Shown here: positions 18,099 through 26,156 of the stretch, piece after piece
Layout of the letters: every line of letters begins with the position of its first letter
How positions within the stretch are numbered: the first letter of the stretch is position 1
Assembly (NCBI GenBank): GCA_017744715.1
Contig: JAGIAT010000001.1
Location: forward strand, 806,001-870,000
Length of the DNA stretch: 64,000 nucleotides
Direction: 5' to 3'
Source of the DNA: Niabella sp.
Lineage (GTDB): Bacteria; Bacteroidota; Bacteroidia; Chitinophagales; Chitinophagaceae
The notes under the pieces: model-generated
What the model was told of the DNA's origin: nothing
Databases searched by the model: none
The model's input: only the letters and a program-made list of their open reading frames with translations
Program-made: the position numbers and the translations under genes

Positions 18099-19412
18099 TT
18101 AAAAATATTTTGTTTTGCCGGGTGTGGCAATCGGGTAAAAGCCGTCTGCATCCGGAACTACGGGCGGTGTGGCATTAAAGCTATACTCTTTAGGCATGAT
18201 GTCAATACCGGAGTTCAGCGCCTTATCCCATTCAATCACCTGGCCGCTGTACGTGGCCATACGCCCGATGATGGCTGTTAACGTGCTCTTGGCACCGTAT
18301 TCGGCATTGTCAAACTTATACTCGCCTTTGGCAATGGCCTCAAACAGTTCATCGTGCTCGGTTTGATAGGGGTTGCGTTCGTTCTTTTTGTCGAACGCAT
18401 ACAGTACTTTTCCCGACCGGTCTTTGATCACTGCCTGGTCGCAGAAAATGGATCCGTTGGTGCCCACCAGCAGTTCGTCTACCTTACTCATGGTGCCCGG
18501 TATATGCCGGCACTGGCTGTTGAGGATAGTGCCATCTGCATAATGGAATTCCACATAGTGATGATCGTAAATCTCTCCGTATTGTTTGCCGGTTCTTACC
18601 TGGCGGCCGCCCATACCCTGCGCTTTTACCGGGTAGGCATTTTTGAACCAGTTCATGACATCAATATTATGAATGTGCTGCTCGTTGATATGATCGCCGC
18701 AAAGCCAGTTGAAATAATACCAGTTCCGCATCTGGTATTCCATTTCCGTTTGCTGCGGTTCCCGTTGTTTTACCCAAACGCCGGCATTGTTCCACCAAAC
18801 CTGGCCGGAGATGATCTCACCGATCATATCCTTCCGCTCAAACAGCGCGCGGTAAGAGTCCTGGTAGCGGCGCTGAAGCCCTACCACTACGTTCAGTTTT
18901 TTCTGCTTTGCGATTTCTGCCGCATCCAGTACTTTTTTGATCCCGGCCGGATCAGTAGCCATGGGTTTTTCTGTAAAAATATGTTTACCCTGTTTTACGG
19001 CCTCTTCAAAATGAATGGGGCGAAATCCCGGAGGGGTAGTAAGGATCACCACATCCGCCAGGGCAATGGCCTTTTTATAGGCATCGAACCCGGTAAATTT
19101 ATTCGCCTCGGGTACGTTGATCTTTTCGGGGCTGATCCCGCTGTCGTCCTTTGAGGTAATGGTTTTATAGCAGCTGTCGATGCGGTCTTTAAAAGCATCG
19201 GCCATTGCCACCAGTTTTACATTCTGCTTGGTAGATAATGCCTGTGTTACAGCGCCGGTGCCCCGGCCGCCACAGCCGATCAGGGCTATTTTGATTTCTC
19301 CCTTTGCACCGGAAAAAAAGTTTACATGGCCCATAACGGGAGCGGCAAGCAAACCACCGGCAATGAGAGAGCTGTTTTTTACAAAGTCTCTTCTTGTTGT
19401 TTTGTGATTCAT
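18099..19412 (-). CDS. Tat-exported Gfo/Idh/MocA family oxidoreductase
   Basis: The 437-residue protein begins with a twin-arginine signal (TTRRDFVKNSSLIAGGLLAAP). A Rossmann NAD(P)-binding motif follows (IALIGCGGRGTGA, about residues 41-53), then the EKP motif (HIFTEKPMATDP) with the conserved Lys of the family. The C-terminal GFO_IDH_MocA alpha/beta substrate domain contains DHINEQHIHNIDVMNW. Export with a tightly held nicotinamide cofactor is typical of Bacteroidota members that oxidise or epimerise sugars or glycosides in the periplasm. It starts 24 bp after the SUMF1-like gene, so the two form an operon. The exact substrate is unknown. Confidence 0.9.
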   Translation of the reverse strand: MNHKTTRRDFVKNSSLIAGGLLAAPVMGHVNFFSGAKGEIKIALIGCGGRGTGAVTQALSTKQNVKLVAMADAFKDRIDSCYKTITSKDDSGISPEKINVPEANKFTGFDAYKKAIALADVVILTTPPGFRPIHFEEAVKQGKHIFTEKPMATDPAGIKKVLDAAEIAKQKKLNVVVGLQRRYQDSYRALFERKDMIGEIISGQVWWNNAGVWVKQREPQQTEMEYQMRNWYYFNWLCGDHINEQHIHNIDVMNWFKNAYPVKAQGMGGRQVRTGKQYGEIYDHHYVEFHYADGTILNSQCRHIPGTMSKVDELLVGTNGSIFCDQAVIKDRSGKVLYAFDKKNERNPYQTEHDELFEAIAKGEYKFDNAEYGAKSTLTAIIGRMATYSGQVIEWDKALNSGIDIMPKEYSFNATPPVVPDADGFYPIATPGKTKYF

Positions 19413-19436
19413 TATTATGGATTTAATCGCTGGAAA

Positions 19437-20396
19437 TTATAAGATATATGTTGAGAAAAACGTTTCAATTTCTGCGGCACTTGGCTGTTTTGCCGGGCGT
19501 ACCAGCCGGAATCCCACAAACGGCGCATCGGCATTCCACCACTTGCTTTTCGGGATCTGCGGATCGCGGCGGTTCCAGATCGGATCCGATTCGGTCCGGT
19601 TGGCAGTGCGCAGCGAAGCGGCATCATCCTTATAATTACCTCCTCTTACAATGCGCGGACTTTTGGCGCTGGGCAGCCGCGTGGGGTTGGTGGCTTCTTT
19701 ACCCAGGGTTTTATAATAGTCTGCCTGGTATTGGTCCAGCACCCATTCGGCCACATTGCCATAAATATCATACAGCCCCCATGGATTGGGTTTCTTAAGA
19801 CCTATTTTATGGTATTTATCCTCACTGTTTTTGGCGTACCAGGCATATTCATCCAGCTGCTTTGCATCGGTTCCAAAAAAGTAGGGCGTTGTGCTGCCGG
19901 CGCGGGCGGCATATTCCCATTCGGCTTCCGTAGGCAGGCGGTAAAACACGCCTGTTTTTGTATAGAGCCATTTGCAATACATAATGGCCGCACGTTGCTG
20001 CATGCTGTTGGCCGGAAATCCACCTTCCTTTCCCATCCCCAACGTAAGATCAATATAAGGGGCGGTAGGCCTTGTAACCGCATCGGCATCTACATTCTGG
20101 CCAAGACTTTCGTCGTATTGAAAAAGGGCATACTCGTCAAAGCTCACTTCGTGCGATCCCATATAAAAGGCATCCAGCTTTACGGTCACCTGCGGCTGTT
20201 CATCGGCATCTTTGGGCGTATTGCCGGAAGGGCTTCCCATTTTAAAGGAGCCGGCGGGTATAGGGACCATCGTGAATTTTACAGAAGAACCGGGAATGGA
20301 TTGTTCATATTTTTTAAATTCGGTATCCTTTTTTTCCTGAGCACCAAGTGCGCCTGCACCAGCGCATAGCCATGCTGCAGCAATCAATTTTTTCAT
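19437..20396 (-). CDS. SUMF1/formylglycine-generating-enzyme-fold exported protein
   Basis: The 319-residue protein has a Sec signal peptide (start ATG 20396; MKKLIAAAWL to LGAQ) and the SUMF1/EgtB/PvdO domain: VPIPAGSFKMGS, AFYMGSHEVSFDEYALF, LPTEAEWEYAARAG, NVAEWVLDQY, RIVRGGNY and FVGFRLVR. Apart from the signal region the only cysteine I find is in IMYCKWL, so the C-terminal cysteine pair of true formylglycine-generating enzymes is missing. No sulfatase is nearby either. It may be a structural or binding member of the fold, or a different non-haem enzyme. It is upstream of, and co-transcribed with, the oxidoreductase. Confidence 0.85.
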   Translation of the reverse strand: MKKLIAAAWLCAGAGALGAQEKKDTEFKKYEQSIPGSSVKFTMVPIPAGSFKMGSPSGNTPKDADEQPQVTVKLDAFYMGSHEVSFDEYALFQYDESLGQNVDADAVTRPTAPYIDLTLGMGKEGGFPANSMQQRAAIMYCKWLYTKTGVFYRLPTEAEWEYAARAGSTTPYFFGTDAKQLDEYAWYAKNSEDKYHKIGLKKPNPWGLYDIYGNVAEWVLDQYQADYYKTLGKEATNPTRLPSAKSPRIVRGGNYKDDAASLRTANRTESDPIWNRRDPQIPKSKWWNADAPFVGFRLVRPAKQPSAAEIETFFSTYIL

Positions 20397-20500
20397 CGTT
20401 CCGAAGTTAAGTAAATTTTCAGTTTGACCATTAAATGGGTTCCAAAATAGCACAAAACGAAAATAATTCCTAAATCTTTTTTATAAATATCAAAGTTTCC

Positions 20501-20508
20501 TATTTTTA
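20501..20508 (+). promoter_or_regulatory. Promoter -7-like element of the TIM-barrel isomerase gene
   Basis: TATTTTTA, one base off TAnnTTTG, lies 20 bp before the ATG at 20529 in the 132-bp divergent region. The same octamer, followed by G, stands before the genes at 35441 and 62213. No convincing -33 TTTG is present. Confidence 0.3.
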
Positions 20509-20528
20509 GTTCGAAAAAATTTGCCACA

Positions 20529-21443
20529 ATGAACCGAAGAAACTTCGTAAAAAACAATGTATTAACGATGAGCGCCCTGGGGCTGGGTACCAGCTTATGG
20601 GCGGGGCCTGCGAAAGATGTAAAAGCGGATAAGACCTTTCATCTGGACTATGCCCCCCACGACGGCATGTTTGGTAACAGTGCCGGTAAGGATTTTATCG
20701 ACCAGATAAAATATATGTATGATAAGGGTTTCCGCTCTATTGAAGACAACGGCATGACCGGCAGAACGCCGCAAATGCAGTCGAAAATAGGAGAAACCCT
20801 GGCCAAACTGAATATGCGCATGGGGGTTTTTGTAGTGCCCAAGGGTGGCAACGGGGCCAACACCCTGGCCGCAAATAAAAAAGAGCACCTGGATATTTTC
20901 CTGGACGGTTGCCGGCAATCGGTTGAAGTGGCCAAGCGGTGTAACGCCAAATGGGTAACAGTGGTACCCGGCGATTTTCAGCGCAATCTTCCGCTTGAAG
21001 TACAAACCGGCAATGTGATCGATGCCCTTAGGAGAGGCGCGGAGATCTTTGAACCGCACGGAATCGTAATGGTACTGGAGCCGTTGAGTGATACGCCGGA
21101 CCTTTTCCTGCGCACTTCTGCCCAAACCTACGAAATCTGCAGGGGCGTAAACAGCCCTTCCTGTAAGATCCTGTACGATATTTACCATATGCAGAAAAAT
21201 GAGGGCAATCTTATTAAAAATATGGAGCTCACCTGGAGCGAGATTGCTTATATCCAGATTGGTGATAACCCCGGAAGAAAGGAGCCTACAACGGGAGAGA
21301 TCAATTACAAAAACGTATTCAAATGGCTTTACGAAAAGGGTTATAAAGGAGTGCTGGGGATGGAGCATGGCATTTTACAATCCGGGAAAGCCGGCGAAGA
21401 CCGCCTGATTGCGGCATACCGGGAATGCGACGCTTTTATGTAG
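20529..21443 (+). CDS. Tat-exported sugar isomerase/epimerase-like TIM-barrel protein (hydroxypyruvate-isomerase family)
   Basis: The 304-residue protein opens with RRNFVKNNVLTMSALGLG, a twin-arginine-type signal. It continues as an AP_endonuc_2/xylose-isomerase-like barrel. Metal-ligand candidates are the Glu in VLEPLSD, the Asp-x-x-His in LYDIYHMQ, and the terminal Glu-His in LGMEHG. The layout matches hydroxypyruvate isomerase relatives. It is divergently transcribed from the SUMF1/oxidoreductase operon, and the pair probably act on the same keto-sugar chemistry outside the cytoplasm. The reaction cannot be fixed from sequence alone. Confidence 0.88.
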   Translation: MNRRNFVKNNVLTMSALGLGTSLWAGPAKDVKADKTFHLDYAPHDGMFGNSAGKDFIDQIKYMYDKGFRSIEDNGMTGRTPQMQSKIGETLAKLNMRMGVFVVPKGGNGANTLAANKKEHLDIFLDGCRQSVEVAKRCNAKWVTVVPGDFQRNLPLEVQTGNVIDALRRGAEIFEPHGIVMVLEPLSDTPDLFLRTSAQTYEICRGVNSPSCKILYDIYHMQKNEGNLIKNMELTWSEIAYIQIGDNPGRKEPTTGEINYKNVFKWLYEKGYKGVLGMEHGILQSGKAGEDRLIAAYRECDAFM

Positions 21444-21472
21444 TATTTGCTTTGTTGAGTGGAACAATTTTA

Positions 21473-21502
21473 AGGTGGAGGGCTGCATTGCAGTCCTCCC
21501 AC
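21473..21502. terminator. Terminator between convergent genes
   Basis: GTGGAGGGCTGC and GCAGTCCTCCCAC form a GC-rich stem with one bulge and a 3-4 nt loop, followed on the plus strand by TTTTTATTTT. It serves the isomerase gene and, with less clear tailing, the minus-strand gene ending at 21506. Confidence 0.75.
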
Positions 21503-21505
21503 TTT

Positions 21506-22129
21506 TTATTTTACAGGTTCTCTTAAGATCGTTTTCAGCTTTTCCGGAGCAGTGGTTCTGAAATCGGACAGATAGATTTCATGATGTACGCCGTTGCGGG
21601 TAAGATTTTTCGCCTGCATAAAGGCGCTGATCTTTTCCAGAGATTCCGGTTCTGTATCAAAGGGCCCCTGGTGTAACAATTGTACACAAAGGCCTTCTTC
21701 CATACTGAATAACTCCAGGAATTGAACTTCGATGAGCTGTTTCTTCAGCAGTACGGCTTCCTGGCTTTCCTGCACGTCTTTTTTGCTGATGAAGCCGGGC
21801 AGCCGTATCAGCAGGCGGTATTCCCATTCGCTCCGGGGTACCTTCACCGACGCTTCCGCAGCGGTTTGTATGCTGAACCGGTTTTCGTCAAACCACCAGA
21901 GACCTTCCAGTTTTGAAACCACGAAATCCTTGTTGCGGGCCTTACATGCGAACTTAAGCGTATAAGCGGTGCTGTACAAGGTTTCAATATGTTTTTTAAA
22001 GGATTCCCCGGAGGGATCGCCCTTGCCGGTGACCGACAGGAATTGGGCAGCTTCAATCGTTACCAGTGCCGGTTCCGGCTTTGCCGTAAAATAGTGCCGG
22101 TACTGTTTTGTAAGATCCAGTTTCTCCAT
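21506..22129 (-). CDS. GyrI-like small-molecule-binding domain protein
   Basis: The 207-residue soluble protein has no signal peptide or DNA-binding domain. The sequence resembles the stand-alone GyrI-like/SOUL-type ligand-binding proteins: MEKLDLTKQYRHYF at the start, then IEAAQFLSVTGKGDPSG, LEGLWWFDE, WEYRLLIRLPGF, and LLHQGPFDTEPESLEKI near the end. Such proteins bind or hydrolyse cationic and electrophilic small molecules, and some are fused to AraC or MerR regulators. The gene stands alone between two terminators. Its ligand is unknown. Confidence 0.8.
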   Translation of the reverse strand: MEKLDLTKQYRHYFTAKPEPALVTIEAAQFLSVTGKGDPSGESFKKHIETLYSTAYTLKFACKARNKDFVVSKLEGLWWFDENRFSIQTAAEASVKVPRSEWEYRLLIRLPGFISKKDVQESQEAVLLKKQLIEVQFLELFSMEEGLCVQLLHQGPFDTEPESLEKISAFMQAKNLTRNGVHHEIYLSDFRTTAPEKLKTILREPVK

Positions 22130-22204
22130 GATGCATGTTTTAATGATACAAAGAAACTACAGGGCCGTGACAGCTATATGTCAGCAGAAATAAGGCTGTA
22201 AAAA

Positions 22205-22239
22205 AAAGGTGACCCCTGTTTAAAACAGGGATCACCTTT
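22205..22239 (-). terminator. Rho-independent terminator of the OPT transporter gene
   Basis: AAAGGTGA-C-CCCTGTTT (22205-22221) pairs with AAACAGGG-A-TCACCTTT (22223-22239) with one mismatch. On the minus strand the stem is followed by a T-run (the A-run from 22200). It lies 62 bp after the stop of the gene ending at 22301. Confidence 0.85.
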
Positions 22240-22300
22240 AGCATTGTTGTATAAAAAATGATAGGTCCCGATAAATCGTTGCCTCAAATAAAAACCCGTT

Positions 22301-24346
22301 TTATTCCTTGTTCTTGGAAAGACCTACCCGGTACAATACAAACGCCATGGTGGCAAAAGCTAATGTACCCAGTACGTAATAACCGCCTTCTCCGAGTGCG
22401 GCGCTGAGTCCGTGTTCGGCATTTACCGCTTTTAAGGCGGCGGCAGGCCCATCAAAGCCGGAAAGAATGGCAATGACCACACCGGCAACCGCACCACCGG
22501 CCACCAGGCCGGTTGCAAAAAGATTGCCTCTTCCTAATTCTTCCTCTTCAGGGTTTGCAGCCTTCCCGGCTTTTTTATCTACCGCACCGCGGATCAATCC
22601 GCCAATGAAGATGGGCAATGTGGTAGACAATGGCAGGTATGCACCTACAGCAAAGCTCAGCGATTTTACACCGCAGAGTTCCAGCACAATGGCAATAAAC
22701 ACACCCACCAGCACAAACTGCCAGTCGAGGTTAAAGGACAGGATCCCTCTTGCCAGTGTGGCCATCAGCGTACCCTGCGGGGCGGGGTAATATTCCGAAC
22801 CAATGGCATGTTGGGTAACGCCCTTCGCCACCATATCTGCAGTAGGTTTATCAAGGAAGTTAACGGTAAGGCCGATCACTATAGAAGAAACGATTACGCC
22901 AACAAATAAAGCCAGCTGCTGGTATTTGGGCGTAGCGCCCACAATATAACCGGTCTTCAGGTCCTGCGATGTAGCACCGGCATTGGCCGCGGCAATACAG
23001 ATCAATCCGCCTACCACCAGGGCCATGGGCTCATACGCTTTTCCGCTCCATCCCACGGCAATAAAGATCAGGCAGGTGCCCATCAACGTGGCAATGGTCA
23101 TACCGCTGATCGGGTTATTCGAAGAACCGATCAGGCCTACGATGCGGGAAGAAACGGTTACAAAGAAGGCACCGAAGATCACCACCAGGATGCCGATCAG
23201 TAATTTCTGAAGAATGGTATGTCCCGGTATCTGCGGCAATAAAGCGATCAGGATCACCAGGCCCAAACTTCCCAGGGCCACTACTTTCATGCTCAGGTCA
23301 CGCTCTGTTCGTTTCACCGAAGCCGCTGCGGCTGCCCCGCCTTTGATAGAACCCAGGCTTCCTTTAAAGGAGGAAACAATGGTGGGTATGGTTTTGATCA
23401 GCGTGATAAAGCCACCGGCAGCTACCGCACCGGCCCCGATCTGGCGGATATAGGCATAATACACAGCGGAAGAAAAATCGTCGAATGTTTTGGCCACGGG
23501 ATCCCAGCCGCCCTTGCCGCCCGCAGTTGCGGTATTGGCGAGGTAGCCCAGTTTTACCAGCTGACTGGCAATAAGGTCGGGCGATACTACGGATGATAAC
23601 AACGGGATCAGCACCAGCCAGGCCAGTACCCCACCGGCTACCAGCACGCCCGCGATCTTTGGTCCGATGATATAACCCACACCCAGGTATTCCGGGGTAA
23701 TTTCACCGCTCACTTTGGCAGAGGGGAAGAACTTATTGGTTTGTTTGGTAATAAATGCAGGCGTTTCTGCAATGACGTGTACGATCTTTTGCAGCACGGC
23801 ATATACAAAGGCAAAGCCGAGTCCCCAGAAAGCGGTCTTGGCAAAATCACCACCCTTTTCGCCTGCTTTCAATACATCGGCGCAGGCCGTGCCTTCCGGG
23901 TAAGGCAGGGTTTTATGTTCGTTTACGATCAATGATTTCCGGAGCGGGATCATCATCAGGGTACCCAATATACCCCCGATAATGGCCAGCGTAAGGATGG
24001 TCATATAATTGAAAAAATGTTCGCCGCTGCCATCACTCAGGAACAAAAACCCGGGAAGGGTAAAGACCACGCCGGCGGCAATGCTCTCCCCTGCAGAACC
24101 CGTGGTTTGTATGATGTTGTTTTCAAGGATGGTGGTCTTTAAAAATTTCCGGCCCAGGGTAATGGCAATTACGGCAATCGGTATGGAGGCCGATACGGTA
24201 AGCCCGGCTTTTAACGCCAGGTATACGGTGGCAGCGCCAAATATGATCCCGAAGGCGGCACCGGTAAGCACCGATTTTAATGTAAACTCCGCCACACGTG
24301 CGTCATCCGGCACAAAGGGCTTAAATGAAGATTTTGTTTCCTGCAT
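22301..24346 (-). CDS. OPT family oligopeptide transporter
   Basis: The 681-residue integral membrane protein has about 14-16 hydrophobic segments from residue 24 to 672. Prokaryotic OPT markers are seen in GIIFGAATVYLALKAGLTVSAS, in NIIQTTGSAGESIAAGVVFTLP, and in the later SSNNPISGMTIATLMGT. OPT proteins import oligopeptides or metal chelates with protons across the inner membrane. It is preceded on the same strand, 55 bp away, by a POT peptide transporter gene, suggesting a shared role in peptide uptake. A terminator follows. Substrate range is unknown. Confidence 0.92.
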   Translation of the reverse strand: MQETKSSFKPFVPDDARVAEFTLKSVLTGAAFGIIFGAATVYLALKAGLTVSASIPIAVIAITLGRKFLKTTILENNIIQTTGSAGESIAAGVVFTLPGFLFLSDGSGEHFFNYMTILTLAIIGGILGTLMMIPLRKSLIVNEHKTLPYPEGTACADVLKAGEKGGDFAKTAFWGLGFAFVYAVLQKIVHVIAETPAFITKQTNKFFPSAKVSGEITPEYLGVGYIIGPKIAGVLVAGGVLAWLVLIPLLSSVVSPDLIASQLVKLGYLANTATAGGKGGWDPVAKTFDDFSSAVYYAYIRQIGAGAVAAGGFITLIKTIPTIVSSFKGSLGSIKGGAAAAASVKRTERDLSMKVVALGSLGLVILIALLPQIPGHTILQKLLIGILVVIFGAFFVTVSSRIVGLIGSSNNPISGMTIATLMGTCLIFIAVGWSGKAYEPMALVVGGLICIAAANAGATSQDLKTGYIVGATPKYQQLALFVGVIVSSIVIGLTVNFLDKPTADMVAKGVTQHAIGSEYYPAPQGTLMATLARGILSFNLDWQFVLVGVFIAIVLELCGVKSLSFAVGAYLPLSTTLPIFIGGLIRGAVDKKAGKAANPEEEELGRGNLFATGLVAGGAVAGVVIAILSGFDGPAAALKAVNAEHGLSAALGEGGYYVLGTLAFATMAFVLYRVGLSKNKE

Positions 24347-24401
24347 AGATATACTTAAAAATGATGATTGCGTTGTGATCCGGTTGCTAGTATCGCCGCT
24401 T

Positions 24402-26045
24402 CTATGCCACGCCTTTTTCCTTCATCACGCGGTTCAGCCATTTTAAAATGGCAAAAAGGAATAATGCTGCACTAAAAAGCAATACGAAATTCAGCCAAAA
24501 GTAGCTTTCTTTATTGGTATATTCATCCCATTTGCTGGAAAGAATACCGCTGAGTTTGTTGCCGATGGAGATGGCCAGGAACCAGCCGCCCATCATCAGG
24601 GAGGTAATGCGCACCGGGCTTAATTTGGATACCAGCGACAATCCCATAGGGCTTAAAAACAGTTCCCCAATGGTAATAATGCCATAACTGCCGATCAGCC
24701 ACCAGATGCTTACTTTTTCAGCGCCATTATTGCCGGCTTTTACAGCAAAGACCATCACCAGCACCGACATCGCCGAAACCAGCAGTCCCAGGGCTATTTT
24801 GGAGGGGGTGGAAGGTTCTTTTCCTTTTTTGCGCAGCCAGGTAAAGAAGGCTACCAGCAATGGCGTAAGCACGATCACCCAGAACGGGTTGATGGATTGC
24901 GACAGGGAGGGAGCCCAGGCCTTCACCTGGTCGCCGTCCTTCAGCGGGGTTTCCGCCTGGTTCATATTTTTAAAATACGAAGGATAATCCAGCCCTTTTA
25001 CCTCCTTCCCGTTCTCTTTTATTTTCCGGAACTGGTTGTCGAGCAGGGTAACCGAATCCTTTTTATACGGAATGGTTTCGGTGAGTTTCAGCGCATTCAG
25101 AACCGTTCCTGTGGTGCCTTCCACATGCCGCTCTGTGTACCGGCTGGCCCAGGTATTGAGCGCGGAGCCGTTCTGTTTAAAGATGGCCCAGAATAAGATC
25201 ACTACCGCAAAAATTGAAAGCAGTGCCGCCATCGGGCGGCGCTCTTCTTTCGGGCTCCGGAGCAGGAGTGCAACAAAGAATACGGCCACCGGAAAACAGG
25301 CAAAGATGAACGCATCCGTACTGCTGCTGTCAAAAATTGCCCCGTCGGCACCTTTTACCAGGTAACCGATCGCGCCAAAGACCAGGGCGGGTAATACCAC
25401 CAGTCCGAATATTTTGGTCATGGACATGTCGCCTTCTTTCAGGGGCTTCCGGGTGTCGAATGATTTATAGTGCCGCATGCCGATCACGAAAATGATCACG
25501 CCCAGGAACATGCCCACTCCGGCGGCGATGAAAGCCGCACCCCAGCCAATAGTGGTGTAAAGAGCCGCTCCGAAAAAGTTACAGATAAAGGCACCGATAT
25601 TGATGCCCATATAAAAGATATTGTATCCTTCGTCTTTTTTATCCTGGTATTGAGGCGTGGAATATACATTGCCCAGCAGGGTGGAAATATTGGGCTTAAA
25701 GAACCCGTTGCCGATAATGATGAGGGTCATGGCCAGGTACAGCATAGGCACAGAGCGCACGCTCATCAGGCAATAGCCTACACCCATCAGCAGTCCGCCG
25801 ATGATAATGGCATTACAGTAACCCATTTTACGGTCGGCCAGCAATCCCCCCAGGAACGGCGTAAAATAGATCAGCGCTATAAAGGTACCGTAAAGGGAGG
25901 CGGATTCTTTTTCGTCCATGCCAAAGCCGCCGGTGGCATCTTTGAGATAAAACGTAAAAATGCCCAGCAGCAGGTAGAAGCCAAAACGCTCCCACATCTC
26001 ACTAAAAAATAAAAAAGGCAGCGCCCGGGGATGTCTTTTCCACAT
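24402..26045 (-). CDS. POT family proton-coupled peptide transporter (MFS), copy 1
   Basis: The 547-residue transporter starts at ATG 26045; the frame opens at a TTG two codons earlier. The proton-coupling motif E16-x-x-E19-R20-F21 lies in SEMWERFGFY, and the PTR2 signature FYMGINIGAFICNFFG is present. About 14 membrane spans are interrupted by a roughly 100-residue soluble loop (from about SRYTERHVEG to QVKAWAPSL). It should import di- and tripeptides with protons. It lies between OPT and a second POT gene, all on the minus strand. Confidence 0.93.
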   Translation of the reverse strand: MWKRHPRALPFLFFSEMWERFGFYLLLGIFTFYLKDATGGFGMDEKESASLYGTFIALIYFTPFLGGLLADRKMGYCNAIIIGGLLMGVGYCLMSVRSVPMLYLAMTLIIIGNGFFKPNISTLLGNVYSTPQYQDKKDEGYNIFYMGINIGAFICNFFGAALYTTIGWGAAFIAAGVGMFLGVIIFVIGMRHYKSFDTRKPLKEGDMSMTKIFGLVVLPALVFGAIGYLVKGADGAIFDSSSTDAFIFACFPVAVFFVALLLRSPKEERRPMAALLSIFAVVILFWAIFKQNGSALNTWASRYTERHVEGTTGTVLNALKLTETIPYKKDSVTLLDNQFRKIKENGKEVKGLDYPSYFKNMNQAETPLKDGDQVKAWAPSLSQSINPFWVIVLTPLLVAFFTWLRKKGKEPSTPSKIALGLLVSAMSVLVMVFAVKAGNNGAEKVSIWWLIGSYGIITIGELFLSPMGLSLVSKLSPVRITSLMMGGWFLAISIGNKLSGILSSKWDEYTNKESYFWLNFVLLFSAALFLFAILKWLNRVMKEKGVA

Positions 26046-26097
26046 GACCAATTTGTTTCAGGGGCGAAAGATAACAAATGATCGTTTATAAAATAAA

Positions 26098-26130
26098 AAA
26101 AACACGCCGTACAGGTAACTGCGTGTTTTT
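26098..26130 (-). terminator. Terminator of POT copy 2
   Basis: AAAAACACGC (26098-26107) pairs perfectly with GCGTGTTTTT (26121-26130), with a 13-nt loop. On the minus strand the stem runs into a T-tract. It separates the two POT genes, so each probably has its own transcript end. Confidence 0.85.
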
Positions 26131-26156
26131 AAGGCGGTTATTTGCAGAATCGCGGA

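Noticed and set aside
18354..19154. 266-codon plus-strand frame opposite the Gfo/Idh gene
   Set aside because: Antisense shadow of a well-conserved Rossmann enzyme, without its own start region or likeness.
19437..20396. Calling the SUMF1-fold protein a formylglycine-generating enzyme
   Set aside because: The catalytic C-terminal cysteines are missing and no sulfatase is present in the window.
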